A stretch of 64,000 nt of DNA from Microbacterium sp. ABRD28 (GTDB taxonomy: Bacteria > Actinomycetota > Actinomycetes > Actinomycetales > Microbacteriaceae), in assembly GCF_003850245.1 (NCBI RefSeq), contig NZ_CP031015.1, positions 1,860,001 through 1,924,000 on the forward strand, read 5' to 3'. The notes below the pieces were generated by a model. That model was given only the letters and a program-made list of their open reading frames with translations, did not search any database and was not told the DNA's origin. The position numbers were made by a program, and so were the translations under genes. The first letter of the stretch is position 1. Every line of letters begins with the position of its first letter. Of the stretch, positions 1-8,343 are shown piece by piece.

Positions 1-574
1 GGTTCAGACCCGTCAGCACCGTGATCCCCCCGACGAGAGCCTGCGCGACGACACCGATGAGCACCACCCAGGCCAACAGCACGAGGTCGCGTCGCGCCGA
101 AGTCGTGCGGACGGAGCGGATCGCGGCCGCGATCACCGCGGCGAGCAGGACGCCGTTGGCGAGGGGTCCCGCCGGGATGTCGAGCGCGATGCCGAGCGCC
201 ACGGCCGCTCCGGCCCCCGCGATTCCGCCGGCAGCGAACCACAGGGTCGGGCCGAGAGCCCTGCGACCGCCGGTTCGGAGCACGATCAGAATGACGACGA
301 CGAGCGCGAGGATCCCCACCACGCCGGTGAGCGTGCGGTTCCCGAACTCGATCACGCCGTGGATCCCCATCTCGGGGGTGGGGACGATCGAATCGGCGGT
401 ACACCGCGGCCAGGTGGGGCAGCCGAGCCCCGAGCCGGTCAGCCGGACAGCCCCGCCGGTGCCGATGATGAGGACCTCGGCGACGAATGACAGCCACGCG
501 AAGACGCGGAGCGGACGACTCATCCCCTCAGGCGCCCGGCGCGGGCGAGTCGACACGGGCGCGAGCGCGGACAT
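1..574 (-). CDS. ctaA: Heme A synthase CtaA (COX15 family), 3' end cut by window edge
   Basis: Membrane enzyme that oxidises the C8 methyl of heme O to give heme A for cytochrome aa3 oxidase. About 191 N-terminal codons are visible. They contain the family signatures [19 protein letters not shown] (residues 38-56), the loop cysteine pair C52/C58, and HGVIEFGNR (72-80) with heme-ligand H72 and E76. Membrane segments lie near residues 24-44, 83-100, 108-127 and from about 150. The ATG is fixed by a strong AGGAGG at 582-587, seven bases upstream. It is divergent from the suf operon. A SURF1 gene for cytochrome oxidase assembly lies at about 15 kb. The C-terminal half is outside the window. Confidence 0.93.
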   Translation of the reverse strand, partial: MSALAPVSTRPRRAPEGMSRPLRVFAWLSFVAEVLIIGTGGAVRLTGSGLGCPTWPRCTADSIVPTPEMGIHGVIEFGNRTLTGVVGILALVVVILIVLRTGGRRALGPTLWFAAGGIAGAGAAVALGIALDIPAGPLANGVLLAAVIAAAIRSVRTTSARRDLVLLAWVVLIGVVAQALVGGITVLTGLN

Positions 575-815
575 GCGGGGACCTCCTGGGTCGGATGCCG
601 CCGGGCACCCGGCGCGGGCCGGGGGGAAGGCGGAACCTGTAGAATCGAAGGGTTCGGTCGCGCGCCCTCGGGCGCAACCCCTTCTGAACAGTTTAGGCGT
701 CCAGCGCGACGCCAGGAGCGGGTCGACCCCGCGACAATCCCTGCCGTTTCTCCCCGAGGCAGGGGGAATGTCGGAACGGAGAAATCCGTTGGGGCCCCGA
801 GAGGAGAGTGTGACG
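575..815. promoter_or_regulatory. Divergent ctaA/suf intergenic region with structured suf leader
   Basis: No gene is seen in these 241 bases. They hold the ctaA ribosome site (582-587), a possible -10 TAGAAT (640-645) facing sufB, and three potential hairpins on the suf side: GCGCCC-TC-GGGCGC (662-675), CCCTGCC with GGCAGGG (739-745/758-764), and AACGGA-GAAA-TCCGTT (775-790). The sufB ribosome site GAGAGGAGAG follows at 799-808. No sufR-like regulator gene lies here, although many actinobacteria have one just upstream of sufB. No -35 element is convincing. Confidence 0.45.
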
Positions 816-2234
816 ATGTCGGATGTACTGATCGATCGCCCGGAGCTCGAAGGCCTGGGGGTGTACGAATTCGGATGGCACGACACAGACGCCGCCGGAG
901 CGAGCGCCCGCCGCGGCATCAGCGAGGCGGTGGTGCGCGACATCTCCGCGATGAAGAACGAACCCGAATGGATGCTCAAGAACCGCCTCAAGGGGTTCCA
1001 GCTGTTCGGGCGCAAGCCCATGCCCACGTGGGGTGCCGACCTGTCGGAGATCGACTTCGACAACATCAAGTACTTCGTGCGCTCCACCGAGAAGCAGGCA
1101 CAGTCCTGGGAGGACCTCCCCGAAGACATCAAGAACACCTACGAGCGACTCGGCATCCCCGAGGCCGAGCGGGCGCGTCTGGTCGCCGGCGTCGCGGCGC
1201 AGTACGAGTCCGAGGTCGTCTACCACCAGATCCAGGAGGATCTGGAGCGCCAGGGCGTCATCTTCATGGACACCGACACCGCGCTGAAGGAGCACCCCGA
1301 GTTCTTCGAGGAGTACTTCGGCACCGTGATCCCCGCCGGTGACAACAAGTTCGCCGCGCTGAACACCGCCGTGTGGTCGGGAGGCTCCTTCGTCTACGTC
1401 CCCAAGGGCGTGCACGTCGACATCCCCCTCCAGGCGTACTTCCGCATCAACACCGAGAACATGGGGCAGTTCGAGCGGACGCTGATCATCGCCGACGAAG
1501 GGTCGTACGTCCACTACATCGAGGGCTGCACCGCCCCGATCTACAAGAGCGACTCCCTGCACTCGGCCGTGGTCGAGATCATCGTGAAGAAGAACGCCCG
1601 CGTGCGCTACACGACGATCCAGAACTGGTCGAACAACGTCTACAACCTCGTCACCAAGCGTGCTGTCGCCCACGAGGGCGCCACGATGGAATGGGTCGAC
1701 GGGAACATCGGCAGCAAGGTGACGATGAAGTACCCGTCGATCTTCCTGGTCGGCGAGCACGCCAAGGGCGAGACGCTCTCGGTCGCCTTCGCCGGTCCCG
1801 GTCAGCACCAGGACGCCGGCGCGAAGATGATCCACATGGCGCCGTACACCCAGTCGTCGATCGTGTCGAAGTCGATCGCCCGGGGCGGCGGTCGCGCCGG
1901 CTACCGCGGCGAGGTGAGGGTGGACGCCAATGCGCACCACTCCGCCAACACGGTGCGCTGCGATGCGCTGCTGGTCGACACGATCTCGCGATCCGACACC
2001 TACCCGGCGATCGACATCCGGGTCGACGACGTGCAGCTCGGTCACGAAGCGACGGTGTCGAAGGTCAGCGAGGAGCAGCTGTTCTACCTCATGAGCCGCG
2101 GTCTCCCCGAGGACGAGGCGATGGCCATGATCGTCCGCGGGTTCATCGAGCCCATCGCCCGTGAGCTGCCGATGGAGTATGCGATGGAACTGAACAAGCT
2201 CATCGAGATGGGCATGGAAGGCAGCGTCGGCTGA
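816..2234 (+). CDS. sufB: Fe-S cluster assembly scaffold SufB
   Basis: SufB (472 residues, normal length) forms the SufBC2D scaffold on which Fe-S clusters are built in the cytosol. The protein has the conserved N-terminal region ([10 protein letters not shown]) and the C-terminal beta-helix and core. C382 in VRCDALLV corresponds to the conserved sulfur-accepting cysteine region of SufB, followed by the [14 protein letters not shown] motif. The ATG at 816 is nine bases from the AGGAG core at 802-806. An in-frame GTG at 810 is too close to that site, and an in-frame ATG at 768 would add an unconserved tail. It is the first gene of the suf operon and abuts sufD without a gap. Confidence 0.96.
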   Translation: MSDVLIDRPELEGLGVYEFGWHDTDAAGASARRGISEAVVRDISAMKNEPEWMLKNRLKGFQLFGRKPMPTWGADLSEIDFDNIKYFVRSTEKQAQSWEDLPEDIKNTYERLGIPEAERARLVAGVAAQYESEVVYHQIQEDLERQGVIFMDTDTALKEHPEFFEEYFGTVIPAGDNKFAALNTAVWSGGSFVYVPKGVHVDIPLQAYFRINTENMGQFERTLIIADEGSYVHYIEGCTAPIYKSDSLHSAVVEIIVKKNARVRYTTIQNWSNNVYNLVTKRAVAHEGATMEWVDGNIGSKVTMKYPSIFLVGEHAKGETLSVAFAGPGQHQDAGAKMIHMAPYTQSSIVSKSIARGGGRAGYRGEVRVDANAHHSANTVRCDALLVDTISRSDTYPAIDIRVDDVQLGHEATVSKVSEEQLFYLMSRGLPEDEAMAMIVRGFIEPIARELPMEYAMELNKLIEMGMEGSVG

Positions 2235-3425
2235 ATGAGCTCCACCACGCAGGCACCCGTCGCGGTGCCGGGATCCACAGCGCACACCGACGGGGGGTGG
2301 GGCCTGGCTCCCATCCAGACCCGCTCCGAGCGTCCGCAGTCCTACGATCCGGCTGACTTCGGCGTCCCGACCGGGCGAGAGGTCAACTGGAAGCACACCC
2401 CGATCGAGCGTCTTGCGCCGCTGTGGCAGACGGATGACGCGGCGGCACGGCCGACGGGCATCACCGTCGGCGAGCACGTCGGTGTGACGGTCGACACCCT
2501 CGCCCCGGGTTCCGCGCCGCGCGGCGAGGTGTTCACGCCCGAGGACTACCCGGCGGCGCTGGCGTGGGTGCGCACGCCCGAAGCGACGCGCATCCGGCTG
2601 CGGTCGGGCGCCGAGCTGACCGAACCGGTCATCGTCGACGTCGTCGCCGATGCGGCGGCCACGTTCTCGCACCTCGTCATCGAGGCCGAACCGCACGCTC
2701 GCGGCACCGTGCTGCTGCGCCACGCCGGGCCCGCCCTCCTCGCCCAGAACGTCGAGATCATCGTCCGTGACGGCGCCGCCCTGACGGTCGTGTCGGTCCA
2801 GCGCTGGGACGACGACGCCGTCCACGCGGCGGCGCACCAGGCCCGTGTCGAGCGCGACGGCTCGCTGACGCATGTGGTGGTGAGCCTCGGCGGCTCGGTC
2901 GTCCGGGTGAACCCGTCCGTCGAACTGGCAGGGGCGGGGTCTCGTGCGCAGCTCTACGGCGTGTCGTTCTCGGACGCGGGCCAGCACCTCGAGAGCCAGG
3001 TCTACCTCCACCACAAGGGCCCGCACACGGTGGGAGATGTGCTCTACAAGGGCGCCCTCCAGGGTGAGAGCGCCCGGAGCGTCTGGATCGGCGACGTGCT
3101 CATCGGTCGCGACGCCGTGGGAACGGACTCGTACGAGGCGAACCGCAACCTCGTCCTCACCGACGGTGCCCGCGCCGATTCCATCCCCAACCTCGAGATC
3201 GAGACCGGAGACATCGCCGGCGCCGGTCACGCCAGCGCCACCGGGCGCTTCGACGACGAGCAGCTGTTCTACCTGCAGGCCCGGGGCATCCCCGAGGCGG
3301 AGGCACGGCGGCTGGTCGTCCTGGGCTTCCTCGGCGAGATCGTCCAGCGCATCGGCATCCCGACGCTGGAGGAGGAGCTGATCGCGGCCATCGAGCGCGA
3401 ACTCGAGGAAGGAGCGGCCGCGTGA
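2235..3425 (+). CDS. sufD: Fe-S cluster assembly protein SufD
   Basis: Paralogue and partner of SufB in the SufBC2D complex, needed for iron acquisition by the scaffold. It has 396 residues, a typical length. The C-terminal half carries the family pattern NRNLVLTDGARADSIPNLEI followed by AGHASATG. H332 there matches the position of the functional SufD histidine, and DDEQLFYLQARGIPE follows. The ATG directly follows the sufB stop, and its own stop overlaps the next GTG (GTGA), so translation is probably coupled along the operon. Confidence 0.95.
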   Translation: MSSTTQAPVAVPGSTAHTDGGWGLAPIQTRSERPQSYDPADFGVPTGREVNWKHTPIERLAPLWQTDDAAARPTGITVGEHVGVTVDTLAPGSAPRGEVFTPEDYPAALAWVRTPEATRIRLRSGAELTEPVIVDVVADAAATFSHLVIEAEPHARGTVLLRHAGPALLAQNVEIIVRDGAALTVVSVQRWDDDAVHAAAHQARVERDGSLTHVVVSLGGSVVRVNPSVELAGAGSRAQLYGVSFSDAGQHLESQVYLHHKGPHTVGDVLYKGALQGESARSVWIGDVLIGRDAVGTDSYEANRNLVLTDGARADSIPNLEIETGDIAGAGHASATGRFDDEQLFYLQARGIPEAEARRLVVLGFLGEIVQRIGIPTLEEELIAAIERELEEGAAA

Positions 3426-3748
3426 GCGCGACCCGCGTCTGTGCCCTCAGCGACCTCGAGCAGGACTCCGCCCTGCGTGTGGAGGTCGACGGAGTGGCCA
3501 TCGCCGTCGTCCTCGACGCCGCCGGCGAGGTCCACGCCATCGGCGACACCTGCACGCACGGCGACATCTCGCTCGCCGAGGGCTTCGTCGACGGTGACAC
3601 TCTGGAGTGCTGGGCCCATGGCTCGGCGTTCTCGCTGCGCACCGGCAAACCCCTCAACCTCCCCGCATACGAACCCGTCCCGGTCTTCGAAGTGACCATC
3701 GACGGCAACGACGTGCTCATCGACCCGAATGTGAAGAAGGACATCTGA
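3422..3748 (+). CDS. Rieske-type [2Fe-2S] ferredoxin-like protein in suf operon
   Basis: Small soluble protein (108 residues) of the bacterial Rieske ferredoxin/NirD-like fold. The cluster ligands are visible as C44-T-H46 and C63-W-A-H66, separated by 16 residues, the standard CxH...CxxH arrangement for a histidine-coordinated [2Fe-2S] centre. The GTG start overlaps the sufD stop and the TGA overlaps the sufC ATG, so it is embedded in the operon. Its partner is unknown. It could act as an electron donor in cluster assembly or be a client of it; both are inferences from position. No oxygenase subunit lies nearby that would make it a dioxygenase ferredoxin. Confidence 0.88.
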   Translation: MSATRVCALSDLEQDSALRVEVDGVAIAVVLDAAGEVHAIGDTCTHGDISLAEGFVDGDTLECWAHGSAFSLRTGKPLNLPAYEPVPVFEVTIDGNDVLIDPNVKKDI

Positions 3749-4518
3749 TGACTGTGCTCGAGATCCGCGACCTCCATGTCACGGTCGAGACCGACGCCGG
3801 GACCACCCCGATCCTCAACGGCGTGACCCTGACCGTCCGTACCGGCGAGACCCACGCGATCATGGGGCCCAACGGCTCCGGCAAGTCGACGCTGGCGTAC
3901 ACCATCGCCGGGCACCCGAAGTACACCGTCACGAGCGGATCGATCACCCTCGACGGCGAAGACGTGCTGGAGATGTCGGTCGACGAGCGGGCGCGCGCGG
4001 GGCTCTTCCTCGCCATGCAGTACCCGGTCGAGATCCCCGGTGTCACGGTGACCAACTTCCTGCGCACCGCCAAGACCGCGATCGACGGCGAGGCGCCGGC
4101 CATCCGGACGTGGACGAAGGACGTCAAGGCGTCCATGAAGAGCCTCCGCATCGATCCGAAGTTCGCCCAGCGCAACGTCAACGAGGGATTCTCCGGCGGT
4201 GAGAAGAAGCGTCACGAGATCCTTCAGCTCGAGCTGCTGAAGCCGCAGATCGCCGTGCTCGACGAGACCGACTCCGGTCTCGACGTCGATGCGCTGAAGA
4301 TCGTATCCGAGGGTGTCAACCGCGCCAAGGAGGACACCGATCTCGGCGTGCTCCTCATCACGCACTACACCCGCATCCTCCGCTACATCCGCCCCGACTT
4401 CGTCCACGTGATGGTCAACGGCCGCATCGCGGAAGAGGGCGGCCCCGAACTCGCGGAGCGCCTGGAGGAAGAGGGCTACGACCGCTTCATCGGCGATGAG
4501 ACGCCGGTCGACGCCTGA
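3748..4518 (+). CDS. sufC: Fe-S assembly ATPase SufC
   Basis: ABC-type ATPase (256 residues) that drives conformational change in the SufBC2D scaffold. Walker A is GPNGSGKST (40-48), the signature is FSGGEKKR (about 149-156), and Walker B is IAVLDETDSGLD (about 168-179). The D-E-T-DSGLD form is characteristic of SufC rather than of transport ATPases. The ATG at 3748 overlaps the preceding stop (ATGA), and an upstream extension of the frame to 3607 is a shadow. After sufC comes a 24-base gap with its own promoter for sufT. No cysteine desulfurase (sufS) or sufU follows. Confidence 0.96.
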   Translation: MTVLEIRDLHVTVETDAGTTPILNGVTLTVRTGETHAIMGPNGSGKSTLAYTIAGHPKYTVTSGSITLDGEDVLEMSVDERARAGLFLAMQYPVEIPGVTVTNFLRTAKTAIDGEAPAIRTWTKDVKASMKSLRIDPKFAQRNVNEGFSGGEKKRHEILQLELLKPQIAVLDETDSGLDVDALKIVSEGVNRAKEDTDLGVLLITHYTRILRYIRPDFVHVMVNGRIAEEGGPELAERLEEEGYDRFIGDETPVDA

Positions 4519-4530
4519 GATGACCCCGCG

Positions 4531-4536
4531 TAGGAT
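4531..4536 (+). promoter_or_regulatory. Leaderless -10 box for sufT
   Basis: TAGGAT lies six bases before the sufT ATG with no ribosome site between. This matches the leaderless layout seen repeatedly in the window, with transcription expected to begin at or near the A of the ATG. It would give sufT a promoter separate from the main suf transcript. Confidence 0.55.
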
Positions 4537-4542
4537 GCAGCC

Positions 4543-4872
4543 ATGACCGCGACGCTCAGCCCGGAGAAGTTCGACGAGGTCACCGAAGCCCTCAAGGACG
4601 TGATGGACCCCGAACTGGGGATCAATGTCGTCGACCTGGGTCTCATCTACGACCTCGCATGGGATGACGAGAACGATGCCCTCGTCATCCACATGACCCT
4701 CACGTCGGCTGGGTGCCCGCTGACCGACGTCCTCGAGGAGCAGACCGCTCAGGCGTTGGACGAGGTCGTCGAGCGCTTCCGCATCAACTGGGTGTGGATG
4801 CCGCCGTGGGGCCCCGAGCGGATCACCGACGACGGGCGCGACATGATGCGCGCGCTCGGCTTCGCGATCTGA
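4543..4872 (+). CDS. sufT: MIP18/DUF59-family Fe-S assembly factor (SufT-like)
   Basis: A 109-residue protein of the PaaD/MIP18 (DUF59) family, which helps mature or deliver Fe-S clusters. The diagnostic motif DPELGINVVDLGLIYD spans residues 22-37, and the conserved cysteine in TSAGCPL is C58. It closes the suf operon, as in many actinobacteria. SufT-like proteins act as auxiliary maturation factors when demand for clusters is high; that role here is inferred from family and context. It is not the phenylacetate PaaD, because no paa genes are present. Confidence 0.9.
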   Translation: MTATLSPEKFDEVTEALKDVMDPELGINVVDLGLIYDLAWDDENDALVIHMTLTSAGCPLTDVLEEQTAQALDEVVERFRINWVWMPPWGPERITDDGRDMMRALGFAI

Positions 4873-4879
4873 CGCAGGG

Positions 4880-6031
4880 GTGCAGCCCCTCGAGGCCCTT
4901 CCGCTGGCCGATCTGCGGGAGCGATCCAGCGCGAAATGGCGGGCGTACCCCGCTGACGTGCTGCCGCTCTTCGTCGCCGAGACCGACTTCGCGCTGGCTC
5001 CGGCGATCTCGGCCCGGTTGCGCCGCGCCGTCGAGCTCGGGGATACCGGCTACACCGCGCCGGGGTCGGGCGTCCGCGAAGCGTACGCCGGATTCGCGGG
5101 GCGGCGCTTCGGCTGGCATCCGGATCCCGCCCTCATGCGGACCACGTGCGATGTGATGATGGGGGTCGTCGAGATCCTGCGTCAGGTCACCCGCCCGGGC
5201 GACCGGGTGATCGTCATGCCGCCCGTCTACCCGCCCTTCTTCGACGCGGTGGCCGAGGCCGGCGCCGTGGTCTCGCGCGTCCCTCTCGTCGAGGGACCGG
5301 AGGGGCCGGAGATCGACCTCGCCGGTGTCGATGCGGCTCTCGCGGCGGGCGCCCGGGCGATCTTGCTGTGCCACCCGCACAACCCCACCGGGACCGTGCA
5401 CCAGCGACGAACCCTGGAGCGCCTGGCCGAGCTCGCCGCCGCCCACGATGCCGTCGTCCTGAGCGACGAGATCCACGCTCCTCTGGCGCAACCCGATGCC
5501 GGGTTCGTGCCGTTCCTGGCGGTCTCCGACACAGCAGCGTCGGTCGGCTTCGCCCTGGTGAGCGCCAGCAAGGCGTTCAATCTCGCGGGTCTGAAGTGCG
5601 CGATCATGGTCGCCGCGACCCCCGAGCGCTTCGGAACCCTCCGATCGCTCCCTGTCGAGGTCGAATGGCGCACGGGCATCTTCGGTGCGCATGCGGCGAT
5701 CGCGGCGTTCGCCGACAGCGACGAGTGGCTGGGCGCGCTCCTGGCTCGGCTCGACGTCAATCGCCGGCTCCTCGACGATCTCCTCGCCGCCCACCTCCCT
5801 CTCGCCCGCTTCCGCATTCCTCCCGCGGGATACCTCGGGTGGGTCGATCTGAGCGCGTACGAATGGGGGGATGACCCGGGGCGGCGCATTCTCCGGGAGG
5901 CACGCGTCGCGTTCCACTTCGGTCCGCAGTTCGGTGCGGAGGGTCGCGGACACGTGCGGATCAACTTCGGCTGCGATCCCGACGTGCTGCGCGAGGCCGT
6001 GGCGCGGGTCGGTGCCCTCGCACGCGCATGA
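4880..6031 (+). CDS. MalY/PatB-family PLP-dependent C-S lyase or aminotransferase
   Basis: Fold-type I PLP enzyme of 383 residues. K231 in SASKAFN is the PLP-binding lysine. LLCHPHNPTGTV and VLSDEIHAPL are the substrate/PLP pocket motifs of the MalY/PatB cystathionine beta-lyase subgroup. Members cleave the C-S bond of cystathionine or cysteine conjugates, releasing homocysteine or sulfide. It starts with GTG seven bases after sufT and overlaps the following MFS gene (ATGA). The suf operon has no cysteine desulfurase, so the position is suggestive, but C-S lyases are not known substitutes for SufS. The exact substrate cannot be read from the sequence. Confidence 0.82.
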   Translation: MQPLEALPLADLRERSSAKWRAYPADVLPLFVAETDFALAPAISARLRRAVELGDTGYTAPGSGVREAYAGFAGRRFGWHPDPALMRTTCDVMMGVVEILRQVTRPGDRVIVMPPVYPPFFDAVAEAGAVVSRVPLVEGPEGPEIDLAGVDAALAAGARAILLCHPHNPTGTVHQRRTLERLAELAAAHDAVVLSDEIHAPLAQPDAGFVPFLAVSDTAASVGFALVSASKAFNLAGLKCAIMVAATPERFGTLRSLPVEVEWRTGIFGAHAAIAAFADSDEWLGALLARLDVNRRLLDDLLAAHLPLARFRIPPAGYLGWVDLSAYEWGDDPGRRILREARVAFHFGPQFGAEGRGHVRINFGCDPDVLREAVARVGALARA

Positions 6032-7416
6032 CCTCCTCTCGCGCTCCGGTCGACGTCGCACCCTCGTCCGTCTGGGGTCCGCCGTTCCTCTGGGTGACCG
6101 TCGGTGCGGTCGCCCTGATCTTCCTCGCGGCGACGCAGGCGCTCGCGGTGACCACGGTGATGCCGGTGGTCAGCGCCGACCTCGACGGCGACCGCCTCTA
6201 TGCCGTCGCTTTCGCCGGGACCCTCGCAACCAGTGTCATCGGCATGGTGGCGGCGGGTGCCTGGTGCGACCGGGGCGGTGTGCTGGCGCCTCTCAGCACT
6301 GCGGTGGGACTGTTCGTGATCGGTCTTCTGATCGCCGGGCTGGCGCCCAGCATGCCTGCTCTCGTCGCCGGACGACTCGTGCAGGGTCTCGGAACCGGCG
6401 GGCAGACGGTCGCCCTGTACGTCGTCGTCGCGCGGGTGTACCCCGGGACCGTCCACGGACGCGTCTTCGCGGCCTTCTCGGCAGCCTGGGTCGTCCCTTC
6501 GCTCATCGGCCCCTTCCTGGCCGGAGCCGTCGCGGAGTTCCTGCACTGGCGCTGGGTGTTCCTGGGGGTGGCGGTGCTCACCATCGTCGCTTACCTGCTC
6601 GTGGTGGCGCGTCTGCACGGCCTGCCGCTCCACACCGACGAACCGGCCACGGCGCGGGTCGGGCCGCGGCTCGCGTGCGCGTTCGTCGTCGCCATCGGCG
6701 CGCTCGGACTCAGCCTGGCCGGCGAACTCGGCAGATGGGCGTGGCTTGCGGTCATCGCCTCGGTCGTCGTCGTCGCGCTCGCAGCGCGTCCGCTCCTGCC
6801 GCCCGGCGCTCTGCGCGCCGCCCACGGGCTGCCCAGTGTGGTCCTGATGCGCGGGCTCATCGCGGGAGCGCTGTTCGGGGCCGAGATCTACATCCCCTAC
6901 CTGCTCATCGACGATTACGGCTTCTCGCCGACCTGGGCTGGTCTGGGGCTCACGGCGGCCGCGTTGGCGTGGGCGGGCGCGGCGGAGGTGCAGGGCCGTA
7001 TCGGAGACCGCCTCGGCAACACCCGCATCACCGTCATCGGCACCGCGCTGCTGGTCGCCTCGCTCCTCATCGCGGTGGCGACGGCGCTGCTGAGCCTCAC
7101 CCCCGCGGTCCTCGTCGCCGGATGGAGCCTCGCGGGCGCCGGAATGGGATTGATGTACCCGCGACTGACAGTGCTGACGCTGGCGTATTCGACACCGCAG
7201 AATCAGGGATTCAACTCCTCGGCGCTGTCGATCTCGGACGCCGTCGGCTCGGCGTCATCCATCGCGGTGATGGGGCTGGTCTTCACGCTGCTGACGGGGA
7301 CGGATGCCGGGTTCCCGGCCGTCTTCGTGATCGGCACGCTTCTCGCACTCGCCGCGCTGGTCCCGGGCCTCCGCCTCGGCCACGCACACGAGGCGCGATC
7401 GACGACCGTGGCCTGA
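6028..7416 (+). CDS. MFS transporter (drug/metabolite exporter type)
   Basis: Integral membrane protein of 462 residues, with at least twelve hydrophobic segments. The N-terminal half has the MFS loop pattern GAWCDRGG after helix 2 and the helix 4 region GRLVQGLGTGGQTVALYVVVARVYP, typical of DHA-type exporters. The C-terminal half has its counterpart GRIGDRLGN. The ATG overlaps the stop of the C-S lyase gene by four bases, so the two are co-translated. It may export a product or substrate of that enzyme. Substrate is unknown. Confidence 0.85.
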   Translation: MTSSRAPVDVAPSSVWGPPFLWVTVGAVALIFLAATQALAVTTVMPVVSADLDGDRLYAVAFAGTLATSVIGMVAAGAWCDRGGVLAPLSTAVGLFVIGLLIAGLAPSMPALVAGRLVQGLGTGGQTVALYVVVARVYPGTVHGRVFAAFSAAWVVPSLIGPFLAGAVAEFLHWRWVFLGVAVLTIVAYLLVVARLHGLPLHTDEPATARVGPRLACAFVVAIGALGLSLAGELGRWAWLAVIASVVVVALAARPLLPPGALRAAHGLPSVVLMRGLIAGALFGAEIYIPYLLIDDYGFSPTWAGLGLTAAALAWAGAAEVQGRIGDRLGNTRITVIGTALLVASLLIAVATALLSLTPAVLVAGWSLAGAGMGLMYPRLTVLTLAYSTPQNQGFNSSALSISDAVGSASSIAVMGLVFTLLTGTDAGFPAVFVIGTLLALAALVPGLRLGHAHEARSTTVA

Positions 7417-7446
7417 GACCCGCGCCGTCGTCGATCTCCTCGCAGC

Positions 7447-8343
7447 TCAGTTCTCAGCACGGCCGAGCCGCCAGTAGCCCATGAAGGCCACGGCACGCCG
7501 GTCCACGCCCTGCTCCGTGACGAGGTGCCGCCGAAGGGTCTTGATCGCGCTCGCCTCACCGGCCAGCCAGGAGTACAGTGGCGCCCTTTTGAGGGCCGCG
7601 CCGCCCTTGGCGGTGCGGGGAACCTCCCAGAGGATTCCCTCGTCGATGTCGATCTCCTCGATCTCGCCCCCGCGCCCCGACGGGGCCAGACGCTGAACGG
7701 CGTCCTCGACCGCCGCGACGAGGTGGGTGTGCCGCGGCCCGTCGCCCCGGGCGGCGACGAGGTAGTCGAAGCCGGGATGGCGCGGCAGGTAGTCGAGATC
7801 GCCCTCATGCGGCACCTCCACCGCCACGACTCCTCGGGCGTCGGGGGCCAGCTGCTCCAGGATCACCGCGATGGCGGGGGCCGCGGTCTCGTCACCGGCC
7901 AGAAGCAGGTTCTCGGTGTGCCGGGGCGGGACGAAGTCGATTCCGAGGCTCACGCCCCGATCCGCTGTCGTCGGGGCGAGGATCAGCACCTCGTCGCCCT
8001 CAGCGGCAGCGGCGATCCACGCCGACGCCGGACCGGAGATCTCGTGGGCGACCATGTCGATGTCGACCTCCCGGACGGCGTGGCGCACGGCGCGGGTGGT
8101 GTAGGTGCGAAAGGGCAGACGCCCGTCGTCGGGCTGCGCGCGCCACCGGGTGTACCAGTCCTCGCCGGTGGGCATCGAATCGAGGGGGAGGCTCGCTGTG
8201 GGGAAGACCACCTTCACCCGCTGGTCGTACCCGGGATCCCCGTACTGGTCGAGGTCATCTCCGACGAACGTGAACCGACGGAAGCTCGGGGTCAGGTCGG
8301 TGATGCGCGAGACGCGCACGCGGAAGAAGCGCATGGCGCTCAT
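7447..8343 (-). CDS. Siderophore-interacting FAD reductase (SIP family)
   Basis: Cytosolic flavoprotein (298 residues) that reduces Fe(III)-siderophore to release Fe(II). The FAD-binding motif RTYTTR is at residues 79-84. GDETAAPA marks the NAD(P)H-binding region, and the C-terminal SWLAGEAS and FMGYWRLGRAE blocks are diagnostic of the SIP family. It is the last gene of a five-gene iron uptake operon. Its ATG overlaps the stop of the ATPase gene (ATGA), which fits a role in unloading iron brought in by that transporter. Confidence 0.94.
   Translation of the reverse strand: MSAMRFFRVRVSRITDLTPSFRRFTFVGDDLDQYGDPGYDQRVKVVFPTASLPLDSMPTGEDWYTRWRAQPDDGRLPFRTYTTRAVRHAVREVDIDMVAHEISGPASAWIAAAAEGDEVLILAPTTADRGVSLGIDFVPPRHTENLLLAGDETAAPAIAVILEQLAPDARGVVAVEVPHEGDLDYLPRHPGFDYLVAARGDGPRHTHLVAAVEDAVQRLAPSGRGGEIEEIDIDEGILWEVPRTAKGGAALKRAPLYSWLAGEASAIKTLRRHLVTEQGVDRRAVAFMGYWRLGRAEN

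Noticed and set aside
768..815. Earlier in-frame ATG (768) or GTG (810) as the sufB start
   Set aside because: ATG 768 adds an unconserved stretch and overlaps the hairpin; GTG 810 leaves only three bases after the ribosome site.
693..3230. An 845-codon minus-strand open frame across sufB and sufD
   Set aside because: It is the shadow of two well-conserved genes on the plus strand, with low-complexity Arg/Asp/His/Val-rich content and no recognisable domain.
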